The notes under the pieces were generated by a model. It saw nothing but the letters and a program-made list of their open reading frames with translations. It made no database searches and was not told the DNA's origin. From contig JAFGBU010000040.1 in assembly GCA_016932995.1 (NCBI GenBank), forward strand, positions 1 through 64,000: a stretch of DNA of 64,000 nt, given 5' to 3'. The stretch's first letter is position 1. Each line of letters opens with the position of its first letter. Of the stretch, positions 35,027-46,156 are shown piece by piece. Both the position numbers and the translations under genes were made by a program. This DNA comes from Desulfovibrionaceae bacterium (GTDB lineage: Bacteria; Desulfobacterota; Desulfovibrionia; Desulfovibrionales; Desulfovibrionaceae).

Positions 35027-35779
35027 TCAGAGCTCAAACCTCTGGCCGGGCTCGGCCAGAAAGGCCCTGAAACCCTCTGCCGAGGCCAGCCGGGCCCGTA
35101 TCTCCGGGCCGCGCTCCCGGCGCACTTGGCGCTGGACATGGACCAGGGCCAGGGCCTTGGCCTCGGCCCGGCGCGCGAACTCCAGACAGCCGTCCACAGT
35201 GCCGTGGCCCGGGGTGTCCGGCTCAAGGCCGAAGGCCTCGTGAACAACGAGCCCGCAGCCCCGGGCCAGGTCCAGGGACTGGTCCGTGGGCCGGCCGTCG
35301 CCGCTGTAGAAGAGGGACCGGCCCTGGAAGTCCAGGCGCACCGCCAGGCAGGGCCGGGAGTGTCCGATTTCCGCACACGAGAATCGAATTCCTTTTATTT
35401 CAATATGCTCTGATGGCGACAACTCAATGAACCCGATATTGAAGCCGGCCTTGGCCAGGGTCCCGGGATAGGCCAGATCCATGAGCGCCAGGACCTTGGC
35501 CCGAATCCCGGCCATGCCCAGGACAACCAGGTCCTTGGTCCGGTTCTCCTCGATGGAGCGGACCAAAAGCGCGGGCAGCCCGAAGTAGTGGTCCCCGTGG
35601 AAGTGGGAAATCCAGACCACGTCCAGGCCCAAAGGGTCGTCCGAGAGCTTCCAGAAGGCGTGGGCCGCGGTGAACCCGCAGTCCAGAAGCGCTGTGGCCC
35701 GGCCCGCGCGCACCAGGATCGAGGTGTTGCCAAGATACTCGTCAAAGGCCTCGCCCACGCCCACGAACACGCACTCCAT
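35027..35779 (-). CDS. Metallo-beta-lactamase-fold hydrolase, RNase Z-like
   Basis: 250 aa. The metal-binding motif SHFHGDHYFGLP is near residues 57-68. Further ligands are IGHSRPC near 138, SGDGRPT near 157 and a late HVQRQ. The N-terminus GVGEAFDEYLGNTSILV resembles RNase Z/ElaC-type proteins, but the flexible-arm exosite is not obvious, so tRNA 3' processing is only one option. Because tRNAs here encode CCA, RNase Z may be dispensable. It is a separate unit convergent with typA. Confidence 0.82.
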   Translation of the reverse strand: MECVFVGVGEAFDEYLGNTSILVRAGRATALLDCGFTAAHAFWKLSDDPLGLDVVWISHFHGDHYFGLPALLVRSIEENRTKDLVVLGMAGIRAKVLALMDLAYPGTLAKAGFNIGFIELSPSEHIEIKGIRFSCAEIGHSRPCLAVRLDFQGRSLFYSGDGRPTDQSLDLARGCGLVVHEAFGLEPDTPGHGTVDGCLEFARRAEAKALALVHVQRQVRRERGPEIRARLASAEGFRAFLAEPGQRFEL

Positions 35780-35979
35780 GCGGCCTCCCGGCCGGGCCGG
35801 CGGACCGTCCCGGTCCGCGAAAAATCCTTCCCGGCAAGACGCTTATAGCCCGGAAAAAGGGCCGCGGGCAACCGGCCGGGGCCTGGTCCGGCCGAGGGAA
35901 ACAGCGTGACCAGCGGCGCGAACGGCCCTGCCGGGCGCAAACAGGCTGTCCGCCTCGCCCGGCCGGAGTTCGCAAGGGC

Positions 35980-36885
35980 CTATTTGTAGGAAAAGACCCA
36001 GCCCGGGGACCAGGCCAGGGATTCGGGCTCAAGGCCCAGGGCGCCGACTATGCGTTTCCAGAGCGGCCTCTTTTCGGGCGGGCCCTTGACCAGGGGCACC
36101 TTCTCGGTGATCCCGCACAGGGCCTTCAACTTGTCCAGGGCCTCCTGGCGGCCGCCCAGGCCGTCCACCAGGCCCGCGGCCAGGGCCTGGCGTCCGGTCA
36201 TGGCCCGGCCGTCGGACAAAAGCGCGACCCGGGCCTTGTCCAGCTTGCGGGACTTGGCCACGTCGGACACGAACTGGTCGTGGGTGTCGGTGATCAGGCC
36301 CATGAAATAGGCGCGCTGCTCCGGGGTCAGGGCCTTGAAGGGCGAGCCCGCGGCCTTGTTGACCCCGCTGGACAGAAGCTCCTGGCGTATGCCCCACTTG
36401 TCCAGGATGCCCTCGAAGGTCAGGTACTCGACCTTGACCCCGATGTTGGCGGTGATGCTGCCCGGATTGGCCATGATGAAGGTCGCGGCCGCGGCCGCGT
36501 AGTAGCCGCCCGAGGCGGCCACGGTCCCGAACGAGGCGACCACGGGCTTGACCCCGGCCAGCCTGCGCACGGCCTGATGGAGCTCCTGGGACGGGGCTAT
36601 GGCCCCGCCCGGGGAGTTGATCCTCAAGAGCACGCCCTTGACCGAGTCGTCCTCCATGAGCTCGCGTATCCAGTCCACCTCGTCCTGGGCGTCCATGATC
36701 ACGCCCTCGACCAGGACCTGGCCGAGGCGTTCGCCGGACCAGGCGGACAGGCCCCCGGCGCCGTCCCCGGCGCAGGAACGAAAAAGGGCCATGGCCCCCA
36801 TGACGAGGGCCACGGCCATTATCAACATCAGGCTGCCGAAGACAAAGGGGTGCTTCTGGGAGAAGCCGGGCCTAGCTTGCTGCAT
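35980..36885 (-). CDS. sppA: Signal peptide peptidase SppA, 36-kDa type
   Basis: 301 aa from ATG 36885, which lies inside the end of rpsA (14-bp overlap), implying translational coupling. One N-terminal membrane helix (FVFGSLMLIMAVALVMGAMAL) anchors it. The serine nucleophile lies in VAASGGYYAAAAA, followed by NPGSITANIGV, and the likely catalytic Lys is in SSGVNKAAGSPFK. It degrades cleaved signal peptides at the membrane. The gene order rpsA-sppA with overlap is notable. Confidence 0.93.
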   Translation of the reverse strand: MQQARPGFSQKHPFVFGSLMLIMAVALVMGAMALFRSCAGDGAGGLSAWSGERLGQVLVEGVIMDAQDEVDWIRELMEDDSVKGVLLRINSPGGAIAPSQELHQAVRRLAGVKPVVASFGTVAASGGYYAAAAATFIMANPGSITANIGVKVEYLTFEGILDKWGIRQELLSSGVNKAAGSPFKALTPEQRAYFMGLITDTHDQFVSDVAKSRKLDKARVALLSDGRAMTGRQALAAGLVDGLGGRQEALDKLKALCGITEKVPLVKGPPEKRPLWKRIVGALGLEPESLAWSPGWVFSYK

Positions 36886-38743
36886 CCTTTTGTGTTTCCA
36901 CGTCCCCGGCCGGTTCCTGTTCCTCGACCGCCGCCGGTTCCTCAGGGGCGGCCGATTCCTCGACCGGCGCTTCCCGGACAACGGCTTGGGCCTCGGTGTC
37001 CTCGCCTTCCTTGACCTGGGCGGCCTCCATGGAGGCGTCCTCAAGCTTCTGGCGCAGGAGGTCGCCGAGGGTGTTGCCGGTGTCCGGCCCGGAGCTGCGG
37101 AACTCCTTGGGCTTCTTCCGATCCTCCTCGTCCTTGAGCTGCTTTATGGACAGGCCGAGCCTGCGCTCGTCCGCGCTGACGTGGATGACCTTGGCCTCTA
37201 TGGTCACGCCCTCCTTGAATATCTCGGCGGGCGACTTGATCTTCTTGCGGCTGATCTCGGAGACGTGGACCAGGCCCTCGATGCCCTCCTCGACCTCCAC
37301 GAACAGCCCGAAGTCGGTGATGTTGGTGACCACGCCGTTGACCATGGCGCCCACGGGATACTTCTCCGGGACCTTGGACCAGGGGTCCTCGGCCAGCTGC
37401 TTGACCCCGAGGGTGAACTTCTCGTTCTCCTTGTCCACGGTGAGCACCTTGGCCTGGACCGTGTCCCCGACCTTGTAGACCTCGGACGGGTGCCGGACCT
37501 TCTTGGTCCAGGAGATGTCCGAGACGTGGATCAGGCCGTCTATGCCCTCCTCGATGCCGATGAACACGCCGAACTCGGTGATGTTCTTGATCGCGCCTTC
37601 GAGCACCGTGCCCTCGGGGTACTTCTCGGCGACCACGTCCCAGGGGTTGGGCTTGATCTGCTTCATGCCCAGGGAGATGCGCTTCTTGTCCTGGTCCACG
37701 CCCAGGACCATGACCTCGACCTCGTCGCCGGGCCGGACCATCTGGGAGGGGTGCCTGAGCTTGCGGGTCCAGGACATCTCGGAGATGTGCACCAGGCCCT
37801 CGACCCCGGGCTCGAGCTCCACAAAGGCCCCGTAGTCGGCCAGGTTGGTGACCTTGCCGCTGAACTTCTGTGTCTCGGGATACTTGGCGGCGATGTTCTC
37901 CCAGGGATCGGGCACCAGCTGCTTGAGCCCCAGGGAGACCTTCTGGCCCTCGCGGTCGAAGCTCAAAATCTTGAGCTCCAGCTCGTCGCCGAGCTGGACC
38001 ATCTCCTTGGGGTGCTTGATGCGCTTCCAGGACATGTCCGTGATGTGCAGAAGCCCGTCCAGGCCGCCGAGGTCGATGAACACCCCGTACTCGGTGATGT
38101 TCTTGACCTTGCCCTTGACGATCTGGCCCTCGTCCATGGTCTTCAGGAGCTTGTCGCGCTGCTCGGAGCGCATCTCCTCGAGCAGCACCCGCCGGGAGAC
38201 GATGACGTTGCTGCGGCGGCGGTTGATCTTCAGGACCTTGAACTCGAACTCCTGGCCGACCAGGGCGTCCATGTCCGGCACGGGCCTCAGGTCCACGTGG
38301 GAGCCGGGGAGAAAGGCCTCCACCCCGCCCATGTCCACGGTGTAGCCGCCCTTGATGCGCCGCACGATGCGGCCCCTGACCACGCCCTCGTCTTCCTGGA
38401 GCTTCTCGAGCCTATCGAAAAGCTTCATGCGCTTGGCCTTGTCCCTGGACAGCAGGATGGTGCCCTCGTTCTCGTCCTTGTTGGACACGAAGACGTCCAC
38501 CTTGTCCCCCACGACCACGCACACCTTGCCGTCGACATCGGTGAATTCAGAGATCGGTATCTGCCCCTCGGACTTGAAATTCACGTCCACCAGGACATGG
38601 TCCTTGTCCACCTTGACAACTTCGCCGGGGACGATGGTCCCCTCGTCCAGTTCGCCGAAATCCGGATTGAGATATTTCTCCAATGCGGCTTCGAAGTTCA
38701 TCTCCGGCTCGGCTGCCGTGCTATTTTCCTCATTCCTTTTCAT
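36872..38743 (-). CDS. rpsA: 30S ribosomal protein S1
   Basis: 623 aa with GGAGG 6 bp before ATG 38743. Six S1 RNA-binding repeats are visible; repeated blocks such as KNITEYGVFIDLGG..GLLHITDMSW and later VSDISW/VSEISR lines mark repeats 3-6. The last ~75 residues (after about 548) form an acidic Glu/Ala/Pro tail with no S1 fold, longer than usual. S1 recruits mRNA to the ribosome. Upstream lies a 239-bp leader with a perfect 19-bp stem that could carry autoregulation. Confidence 0.95.
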   Translation of the reverse strand: MKRNEENSTAAEPEMNFEAALEKYLNPDFGELDEGTIVPGEVVKVDKDHVLVDVNFKSEGQIPISEFTDVDGKVCVVVGDKVDVFVSNKDENEGTILLSRDKAKRMKLFDRLEKLQEDEGVVRGRIVRRIKGGYTVDMGGVEAFLPGSHVDLRPVPDMDALVGQEFEFKVLKINRRRSNVIVSRRVLLEEMRSEQRDKLLKTMDEGQIVKGKVKNITEYGVFIDLGGLDGLLHITDMSWKRIKHPKEMVQLGDELELKILSFDREGQKVSLGLKQLVPDPWENIAAKYPETQKFSGKVTNLADYGAFVELEPGVEGLVHISEMSWTRKLRHPSQMVRPGDEVEVMVLGVDQDKKRISLGMKQIKPNPWDVVAEKYPEGTVLEGAIKNITEFGVFIGIEEGIDGLIHVSDISWTKKVRHPSEVYKVGDTVQAKVLTVDKENEKFTLGVKQLAEDPWSKVPEKYPVGAMVNGVVTNITDFGLFVEVEEGIEGLVHVSEISRKKIKSPAEIFKEGVTIEAKVIHVSADERRLGLSIKQLKDEEDRKKPKEFRSSGPDTGNTLGDLLRQKLEDASMEAAQVKEGEDTEAQAVVREAPVEESAAPEEPAAVEEQEPAGDVETQKDAAS

Positions 38744-38810
38744 GTGTTACCTCCAACAACATTGTCCTCTCGTCCCTTTTGAAGGCCGCCGGGGGCCATG
38801 CGGCCCTCAG

Positions 38811-38850
38811 CCGTCTTGCATGGCCGGGCGGGCCCGGCCATGCAAGACGG
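38811..38850 (-). promoter_or_regulatory. 19-bp perfect hairpin in the rpsA leader
   Basis: CCGTCTTGCATGGCCGGGC and its exact complement are separated by GG. There is no T-run on either side, so it is not a classic terminator. It lies 68 bp upstream of the rpsA start, between the AMIN-domain gene and rpsA. The rest of the 38744-38982 gap is GC-rich and contains no gene that I can support. Confidence 0.6.
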
Positions 38851-38982
38851 AAAGGCTACATGACTAACGAAAAAACCCAGCCCTGTAAACCGTTTTCTCC
38901 CGGGGGCCGGCGGGTCCGCGGGATCGTCCGCGCCTTGGGCCGCGGACAGACAGGGGGTCGTTGGGCCCGGGCAGGCCCGGGG

Positions 38983-39657
38983 TCATTGGGCGGGCTGCCC
39001 GTCCCAGGCCGGAATCAGGATTTCAAGCCCGGTCTCGCCGGGCTTGAGCTCGGGATTAAGGACCGCCTTGGGCCCGGGCTCGCGGAAGTCCAGGACCAGG
39101 CGCAGCCTGTCCCGGTGCTCGCCCACCCGGACATCCTTGATCGGCCCGGCCTTAAAGCGGTACACGGCCCGGCCGGGCTTCTTCCACTGGCCGTGGAGGT
39201 CCACGGCCAGCCTGCGGGGCTCGAAGAGGTTGAAGTAGGTGACCTTGTCCACCGGACAGTCCGTGGCCAGCTCAATGCGCACCCCCCCGGCCTCCTGGGT
39301 CAGGGACAGGCCCTTGACCACTCCCGGCCGGCCGGAACCCACAGCGGCCGGAGACGCGGCCTGGGCCGCGGGCGCGGGCTCGGCCTGGGCCTTGGGCTGG
39401 GCCGCGGGCTTGGGCTCGTACTTGACCTGGGGCTTGGCCGGCTCGGCCTCGGTCGCGGCCCCGGTCTCTGCGGTCTCGGCCTCGGGCCGGGCGGCGTCCA
39501 GGTCCACCGGGCGGTCGAAGTCCAGGGGCAGGACGCTCTTGTCCACGGTCATCCTGACCTCGTTGGCCTCCCCGGCCAGGGCCGGGCCAAAGGCGGCGAC
39601 GATCCCGGCAGCCAAAAACAACATTATGAAATATTTAAGCTTTTTCATGACAGGCAT
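38983..39657 (-). CDS. Exported AMIN-domain protein
   Basis: 224 aa from ATG 39657 with GGAG 6 bp upstream. A signal peptide (MKKLKYFIMLFLAAGIVAAFG then ALAGE) is followed by a Pro/Ala/Lys/Glu-rich linker (residues ~55-115). The C-terminal AMIN domain (GVVKGLSLTQEAGGVRIELAT, then RRLAVDLHGQW and LRLVLDFRE) resembles those that target amidases or secretin components to the cell wall. No catalytic domain is attached, so a peptidoglycan-localised accessory role is likely. Confidence 0.82.
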   Translation of the reverse strand: MPVMKKLKYFIMLFLAAGIVAAFGPALAGEANEVRMTVDKSVLPLDFDRPVDLDAARPEAETAETGAATEAEPAKPQVKYEPKPAAQPKAQAEPAPAAQAASPAAVGSGRPGVVKGLSLTQEAGGVRIELATDCPVDKVTYFNLFEPRRLAVDLHGQWKKPGRAVYRFKAGPIKDVRVGEHRDRLRLVLDFREPGPKAVLNPELKPGETGLEILIPAWDGQPAQ

Positions 39658-39731
39658 CGATTCTCCAGGTTTTCCGCGCTGCCCGGGAGCATAGCTCAAT
39701 CCCGGGCCAAAGGCAAAACCGCGGCCGGGCC

Positions 39732-40685
39732 TCAGAGCCGCTGGTAAAAATCCGCCAGCCTCATGGCCAGGCGGGCGTCGGACCAGCGGCCGACCATGAA
39801 CTCCCGGCCCCTGCGGCCGGCCTGGGCGCAGAGCTCCCTGTCCGCGCAGAGCTCGCGCAGCCGCAAAACGAGTTCGGCCCGATCCCTGGCCTCAAGCCAT
39901 GGAAGCTCGTCGGTCCCGGCGAACTCCGCGATCTTCTCCCGGCACCAGTCGCTCAGCCCGGCGATGACCGCCAGGCCCTGGCTCATGCCCTCCAGGCTGC
40001 TCACCCCGTAGTAGCCCTGCATGTGGTCGAACAGGACGTGGCAGCGCTGCTTGCGCGCCAGGCACTCGGCGTGGGGCGCGTCGTCGATGAGCTCCAGGTC
40101 CAAGTCAAGGCCCCGGGACCTCAAAACCCCGATCGCGGCCAGCAGGTCGCCGGTGTTCTTGAGCTCCTTGCGCGTGGGCGAATGGGCTATGCGCAGCGGG
40201 CCTTGCCAGTCCCTGTCCAGGGGCCGGTACCCGGGCTCGTCCAGGGGCACGAGGTTGGGCATCCACATGGCCTCGGGCAAGAGGCGCAGGAGGTCCGGGG
40301 TGCTCACCAAAAGGTTGCGGCGGCCCAGGCGGGCGTACTTTCTCCTGTACTTGTCCGGGTCGCCCCTGAAGTCGGGGTGGCCGTGGTGGTGGTGGACCAC
40401 GGCCTTGCCCTTGATGAACTCCCGGGGCGAGAACGGCCCCAGGGCCAGGTCCTCGTCCGCGGTCATGTGGAAGTGGAACACGTCGCTTGAAGCGAGCAGG
40501 GCCCTGAGCTCGTCCAGGCCCTCGGGGCCCAGGTCCGGCAGGTGCAGGTCCTTGTCCCAGCAGTGGTTGTAGCGCGTCTCCAGGGTGACCATGCGGCAGG
40601 TGTGCGGGCTGTGGCGGTTCACGGCCCGGCAGAACTGGATCCCGGTGCCGGCCGGGTCGTTGACCGCGATCATGAGCACCTTCAC
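39732..40685 (-). CDS. GT4-like glycosyltransferase
   Basis: 317 aa from GTG 40685, 7 bp after the Hpt gene stop. The start KVLMIAVNDPAGTGIQFCRAVN and the late motif GVSSLEGMSQGLAVIAGLS (donor-site region with the family Glu) fit a GT-B glycosyltransferase. A VVHHHHGHPDFRG His run lies near residue 95. The acceptor is unknown. It is the last gene of a minus-strand run cheD-alsD-Hpt-GT whose members have no obvious shared pathway. Confidence 0.75.
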   Translation of the reverse strand: MKVLMIAVNDPAGTGIQFCRAVNRHSPHTCRMVTLETRYNHCWDKDLHLPDLGPEGLDELRALLASSDVFHFHMTADEDLALGPFSPREFIKGKAVVHHHHGHPDFRGDPDKYRRKYARLGRRNLLVSTPDLLRLLPEAMWMPNLVPLDEPGYRPLDRDWQGPLRIAHSPTRKELKNTGDLLAAIGVLRSRGLDLDLELIDDAPHAECLARKQRCHVLFDHMQGYYGVSSLEGMSQGLAVIAGLSDWCREKIAEFAGTDELPWLEARDRAELVLRLRELCADRELCAQAGRRGREFMVGRWSDARLAMRLADFYQRL

Positions 40686-40692
40686 GGCCTGC

Positions 40693-41019
40693 TCAACCCT
40701 GTTCCCGGGCCTTGGCGGCCGGGCCGTAGACTATCCTGACCGCGGACAGATAGGCCTCGATCTCTCGGGCCAGGACCCGGGCCGCGTCGAGGTCGCCCTG
40801 GACCCCGGCGGCCTCGAGCTCCGCGCCCAGCCTGGTGAGCTCGGCAAAGCCGTAGGACGCGCCCGTGCCCTTGAGCCGGTGGCCCAAAAGCCGCACCGCC
40901 CCGGCCTCGCCGCGTCCCAGGGCGGCCCAGAGCTCGTCCAGCTCCTGCCTGCGGATGTCCATGTATTTCGGAATGATGGACCTCAAGTCCGGGTCGATGA
41001 CAACGACTGGGCCGCCCAT
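40693..41019 (-). CDS. Stand-alone Hpt phosphotransfer protein
   Basis: 108 aa. The histidine phosphotransfer motif GHRLKGTGASYGF puts the phospho-accepting His at about residue 47, in a four-helix-type sequence. Hpt proteins shuttle phosphate between hybrid kinases and response regulators. No kinase is present in the window, so the partner is unknown. It lies 12 bp after the acetolactate decarboxylase stop. Confidence 0.87.
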   Translation of the reverse strand: MGGPVVVIDPDLRSIIPKYMDIRRQELDELWAALGRGEAGAVRLLGHRLKGTGASYGFAELTRLGAELEAAGVQGDLDAARVLAREIEAYLSAVRIVYGPAAKAREQG

Positions 41020-41031
41020 TTCAAGACCCTG

Positions 41032-41838
41032 TCACTTGGCCGGGTTGCCTTCGACCCTGCCCAGTTCCCCGGCCTTGTCCCCGGACAGGTCCAGGCGGAA
41101 ATAGTCCTCCTGGCCGGGCAGAAGCAGGAAGTAGCCGTCTATGAGGTCTATCTTGGCGACCAGGCCGGTGAAGCGGCAATCCAGGACGTGGCCGCCCTGT
41201 TTCCTGTCCGCAGAGATGAAGTGCCAGTGGTAGCCGGGCAGGTTCGAGCCCTTGACGAACGGCGGGCAGCGCAGCCCGACCAGGGTCCCGTCCAGGTCCT
41301 CGAACAGGACCACGACCTGGTCCTTGACCACCTCGGCCAGGGGCCGGTAGGGCCGCTTCTGGGGCCTTATGCTCCGGGTCTTGACCATCTTGAAGCGGCC
41401 GTCGATCCTGATGGCGAAGAACAGGTTCCTGGTGGGCAGGGCGGCGTCCACCTTGGCCCCCAGGTCGGCCAGTCCGGAAACTTCCCCCAGCTTCTGGATG
41501 CGGTCGGCCTCGAACCAGGTGACCGCGGCCCAGGGTGTCTTCGCGGCGTCCTCGGCGACCAGGACCTTGCCCCCGGCCTTGGCCTGGTAGACCACCCCGT
41601 CGACCACGATCATCTCGCCGTCCACGGCGTTGAAGGTCCCCAGCCCGAAGTCCCCGTGCTTCTTGAGTTCGCCCACGGTGAACTCGCCGTCGTAGACCCC
41701 GGCCAAGAGCGCGTCCAGGACCGAGGACTGGAAGAGCACGTCCCGGTCGGCCGGGGCCTTGGCAAAGCCGCACAGCCCGGCCAAGACCACCGCGGCCAAA
41801 AACATCCCCAAAAGTCGAACCAAGCGAACCCGAATCAT
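41032..41838 (-). CDS. budA: Alpha-acetolactate decarboxylase with signal peptide
   Basis: 268 aa. The family pattern is clear: LFQSSVLDALLAGVYDGEFT, then HGDFGLGTFNAVDGEMIVVDG, and the zinc site PGYHWHFISADRKQGGHVLD with His-x-His and a third His. It converts acetolactate to acetoin. Residues ~7-27 (LVRLLGMFLAAVVLAGLCGFA) form a signal peptide, possibly with a lipobox-like LCG, so the enzyme is predicted outside the cytoplasm. ATG 41838 follows GGGAGG. Confidence 0.9.
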   Translation of the reverse strand: MIRVRLVRLLGMFLAAVVLAGLCGFAKAPADRDVLFQSSVLDALLAGVYDGEFTVGELKKHGDFGLGTFNAVDGEMIVVDGVVYQAKAGGKVLVAEDAAKTPWAAVTWFEADRIQKLGEVSGLADLGAKVDAALPTRNLFFAIRIDGRFKMVKTRSIRPQKRPYRPLAEVVKDQVVVLFEDLDGTLVGLRCPPFVKGSNLPGYHWHFISADRKQGGHVLDCRFTGLVAKIDLIDGYFLLLPGQEDYFRLDLSGDKAGELGRVEGNPAK

Positions 41839-41848
41839 GCAACCTCCC

Positions 41849-42385
41849 TTATCCGCGCTGCTCCGGGGCCCGGACCGGGGCCGTCGGACCGCCCAGGCGC
41901 CTGACCCAGACCTCGCCGGTATGGGTCAGAAAATACAGCTTCCGCCCGTTCCTGCCGCCCACGTCCGAGGCCGCCAGCCGGACCCGGTTGTGGTCAAGAA
42001 AATCCCTGGCCGCCCTGACGTTCCTGTCGCCGATGTCCAGCCCGCCCGCGACCCGCTCCGGGCCGCCGAGGCCCGAGGCCCCGCCGAACATCTTGGCCTC
42101 GATGTCCCTGGCCGCGGCCCCGGCGTCGATCAGGGCCTTGAGCAGATATCCCAGGGCCTGGTCCACGAAACGGCAGGGCGCGGTCGCCCGCTCGGCCGGG
42201 CCCCTGAACTCGGAGCTGTCGGGCAAAAAGGCGTGGCAGATGGCCCCCAGGGACCTTGGGGGCCAGAACATGGTCACCGCGACGCAGGAGCCGAGCACCG
42301 TGGACACGCAGGTCGGCCCCAGGCCCAGATAGCACTCCCCGGTCTGCAAAAACAGGTTTGGGCGGCTGTCGAACTCATTGTCCAT
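41849..42385 (-). CDS. cheD: Chemoreceptor glutamine deamidase CheD
   Basis: 178 aa from ATG 42385; an in-frame TTG 30 bp upstream is less likely. The CheD signature is LGSCVAVTMF with the catalytic Cys (near residue 34), then GAICHAFLP with the His, and AKMFGGASGLG. It deamidates receptor glutamines and tunes chemotaxis. No other che gene is nearby. It starts the run cheD-budA-Hpt-GT. Confidence 0.92.
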   Translation of the reverse strand: MDNEFDSRPNLFLQTGECYLGLGPTCVSTVLGSCVAVTMFWPPRSLGAICHAFLPDSSEFRGPAERATAPCRFVDQALGYLLKALIDAGAAARDIEAKMFGGASGLGGPERVAGGLDIGDRNVRAARDFLDHNRVRLAASDVGGRNGRKLYFLTHTGEVWVRRLGGPTAPVRAPEQRG

Positions 42386-42477
42386 AGGCCTCGGTTCCCC
42401 TGCCAAGCCAGTCAATCCTTTTTGCCTTCATTCCGGACAAAAGAAAAGTCCGTATCCGGGTCCGGGCCGTGGGGGAC

Positions 42478-42517
42478 AAAAAAAGGGGGCCGGCAAGGGG
42501 AGGGGCTGCCGGCCCCC
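42478..42517 (-). terminator. Terminator of the TetR gene
   Basis: Read on the minus strand, GGGGGCCGGCA and TGCCGGCCCCC form an 11-bp stem followed by seven T. Confidence 0.9.
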
Positions 42518-42606
42518 TGGAGGTTCCCCGCGGCCAAGGCGCGCCGCGCAGCCAGGAACCCGTGGGGGGGGAAAATATCTGTGGCCGACCGGGCGCGTTC
42601 CAGGGC

Positions 42607-43194
42607 CTAAGCGCCTCCGGGCCGGGCCGCGAGGCTGTTGATCACGAAGTCCAGGCTCTCGGCGTACAGGCCCGGCAGGTCGTAGCTGGTCAGAAAACGC
42701 GTCCGCACCGTGCCCAGTATGCAGGCGAAGACCAGAAACGACGCCTCCCGGGGCGGCATCTCCCTGATGCTGCGGTCCTCGATGCCCCGCCTGACCGCCT
42801 TCTCGATCTCCGAAAACAGGCCCCTGAACTTCTCGGTTATCCGCTCCCTGCGCACCAGGGTCTCGACCTCGCTGAACGGCGAGCAGCGCATGACCACCGG
42901 AAAGACGTCCCTGTTGTTCAGGGTGAAGTCCAGATAGGCCTGCATCAGCCCGCGCACGGCATCGAGCCCGGTCCCGGCCCTGGCCGCAGCGTTGCGCATC
43001 GCGGCCTGGATCCTGTCCACGACCTCGAAGCCCGCGGAGACGAACAGCTCCTCCTTGGTCCCGAAGTAATGGGCCACCAGGCCGAAGGCCACCCCGGCCT
43101 TCTCCGCGATCATCTTCATGGTCGTCCCGGCGTAGCCCTGCCTTCCGAACAGCTCCTGGGCCGCCAGGAGTATGTCCTGCCGCTTGTTGGTCAT
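42607..43194 (-). CDS. TetR-family transcriptional repressor
   Basis: 195 aa. The HTH lies at residues ~8-50: ILLAAQELFGRQGYAGTTMKMIAEKAGVAFGLVAHYFGTKEEL region, typical of TetR N-domains. The C-terminal domain would bind an unknown ligand. A perfect 16-bp palindrome 15 bp upstream is a likely autoregulatory operator. uvrA, 184 bp upstream, is transcribed in the same direction, so no divergent target is present. Confidence 0.9.
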   Translation of the reverse strand: MTNKRQDILLAAQELFGRQGYAGTTMKMIAEKAGVAFGLVAHYFGTKEELFVSAGFEVVDRIQAAMRNAAARAGTGLDAVRGLMQAYLDFTLNNRDVFPVVMRCSPFSEVETLVRRERITEKFRGLFSEIEKAVRRGIEDRSIREMPPREASFLVFACILGTVRTRFLTSYDLPGLYAESLDFVINSLAARPGGA

Positions 43195-43208
43195 CTGGCC
43201 GGACCCTT

Positions 43209-43224
43209 GATTGATTAATCAATC
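43209..43224. promoter_or_regulatory. Operator-like palindrome upstream of the TetR gene
   Basis: GATTGATTAATCAATC is a perfect 16-bp dyad in an otherwise GC-rich stretch, 15 bp before the TetR start. Confidence 0.78.
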
Positions 43225-43378
43225 TTGTTTCAGAATTGGCAGAAATCCAGGGGCCTGTCAAGGCCGGGAGCGCCCGGCGCGCCGCAGCCCGGCCCGGGCC
43301 CTGCCAGGGCCGGGCCCTGCCAGGGCCATCCTTAGCAGGCCGCGGGCCAGGGGCGCAAGCCCGCCGGGCCCCCTGCCT

Positions 43379-46150
<2,772 letters not shown>

Positions 46151-46156
46151 CCTGAA

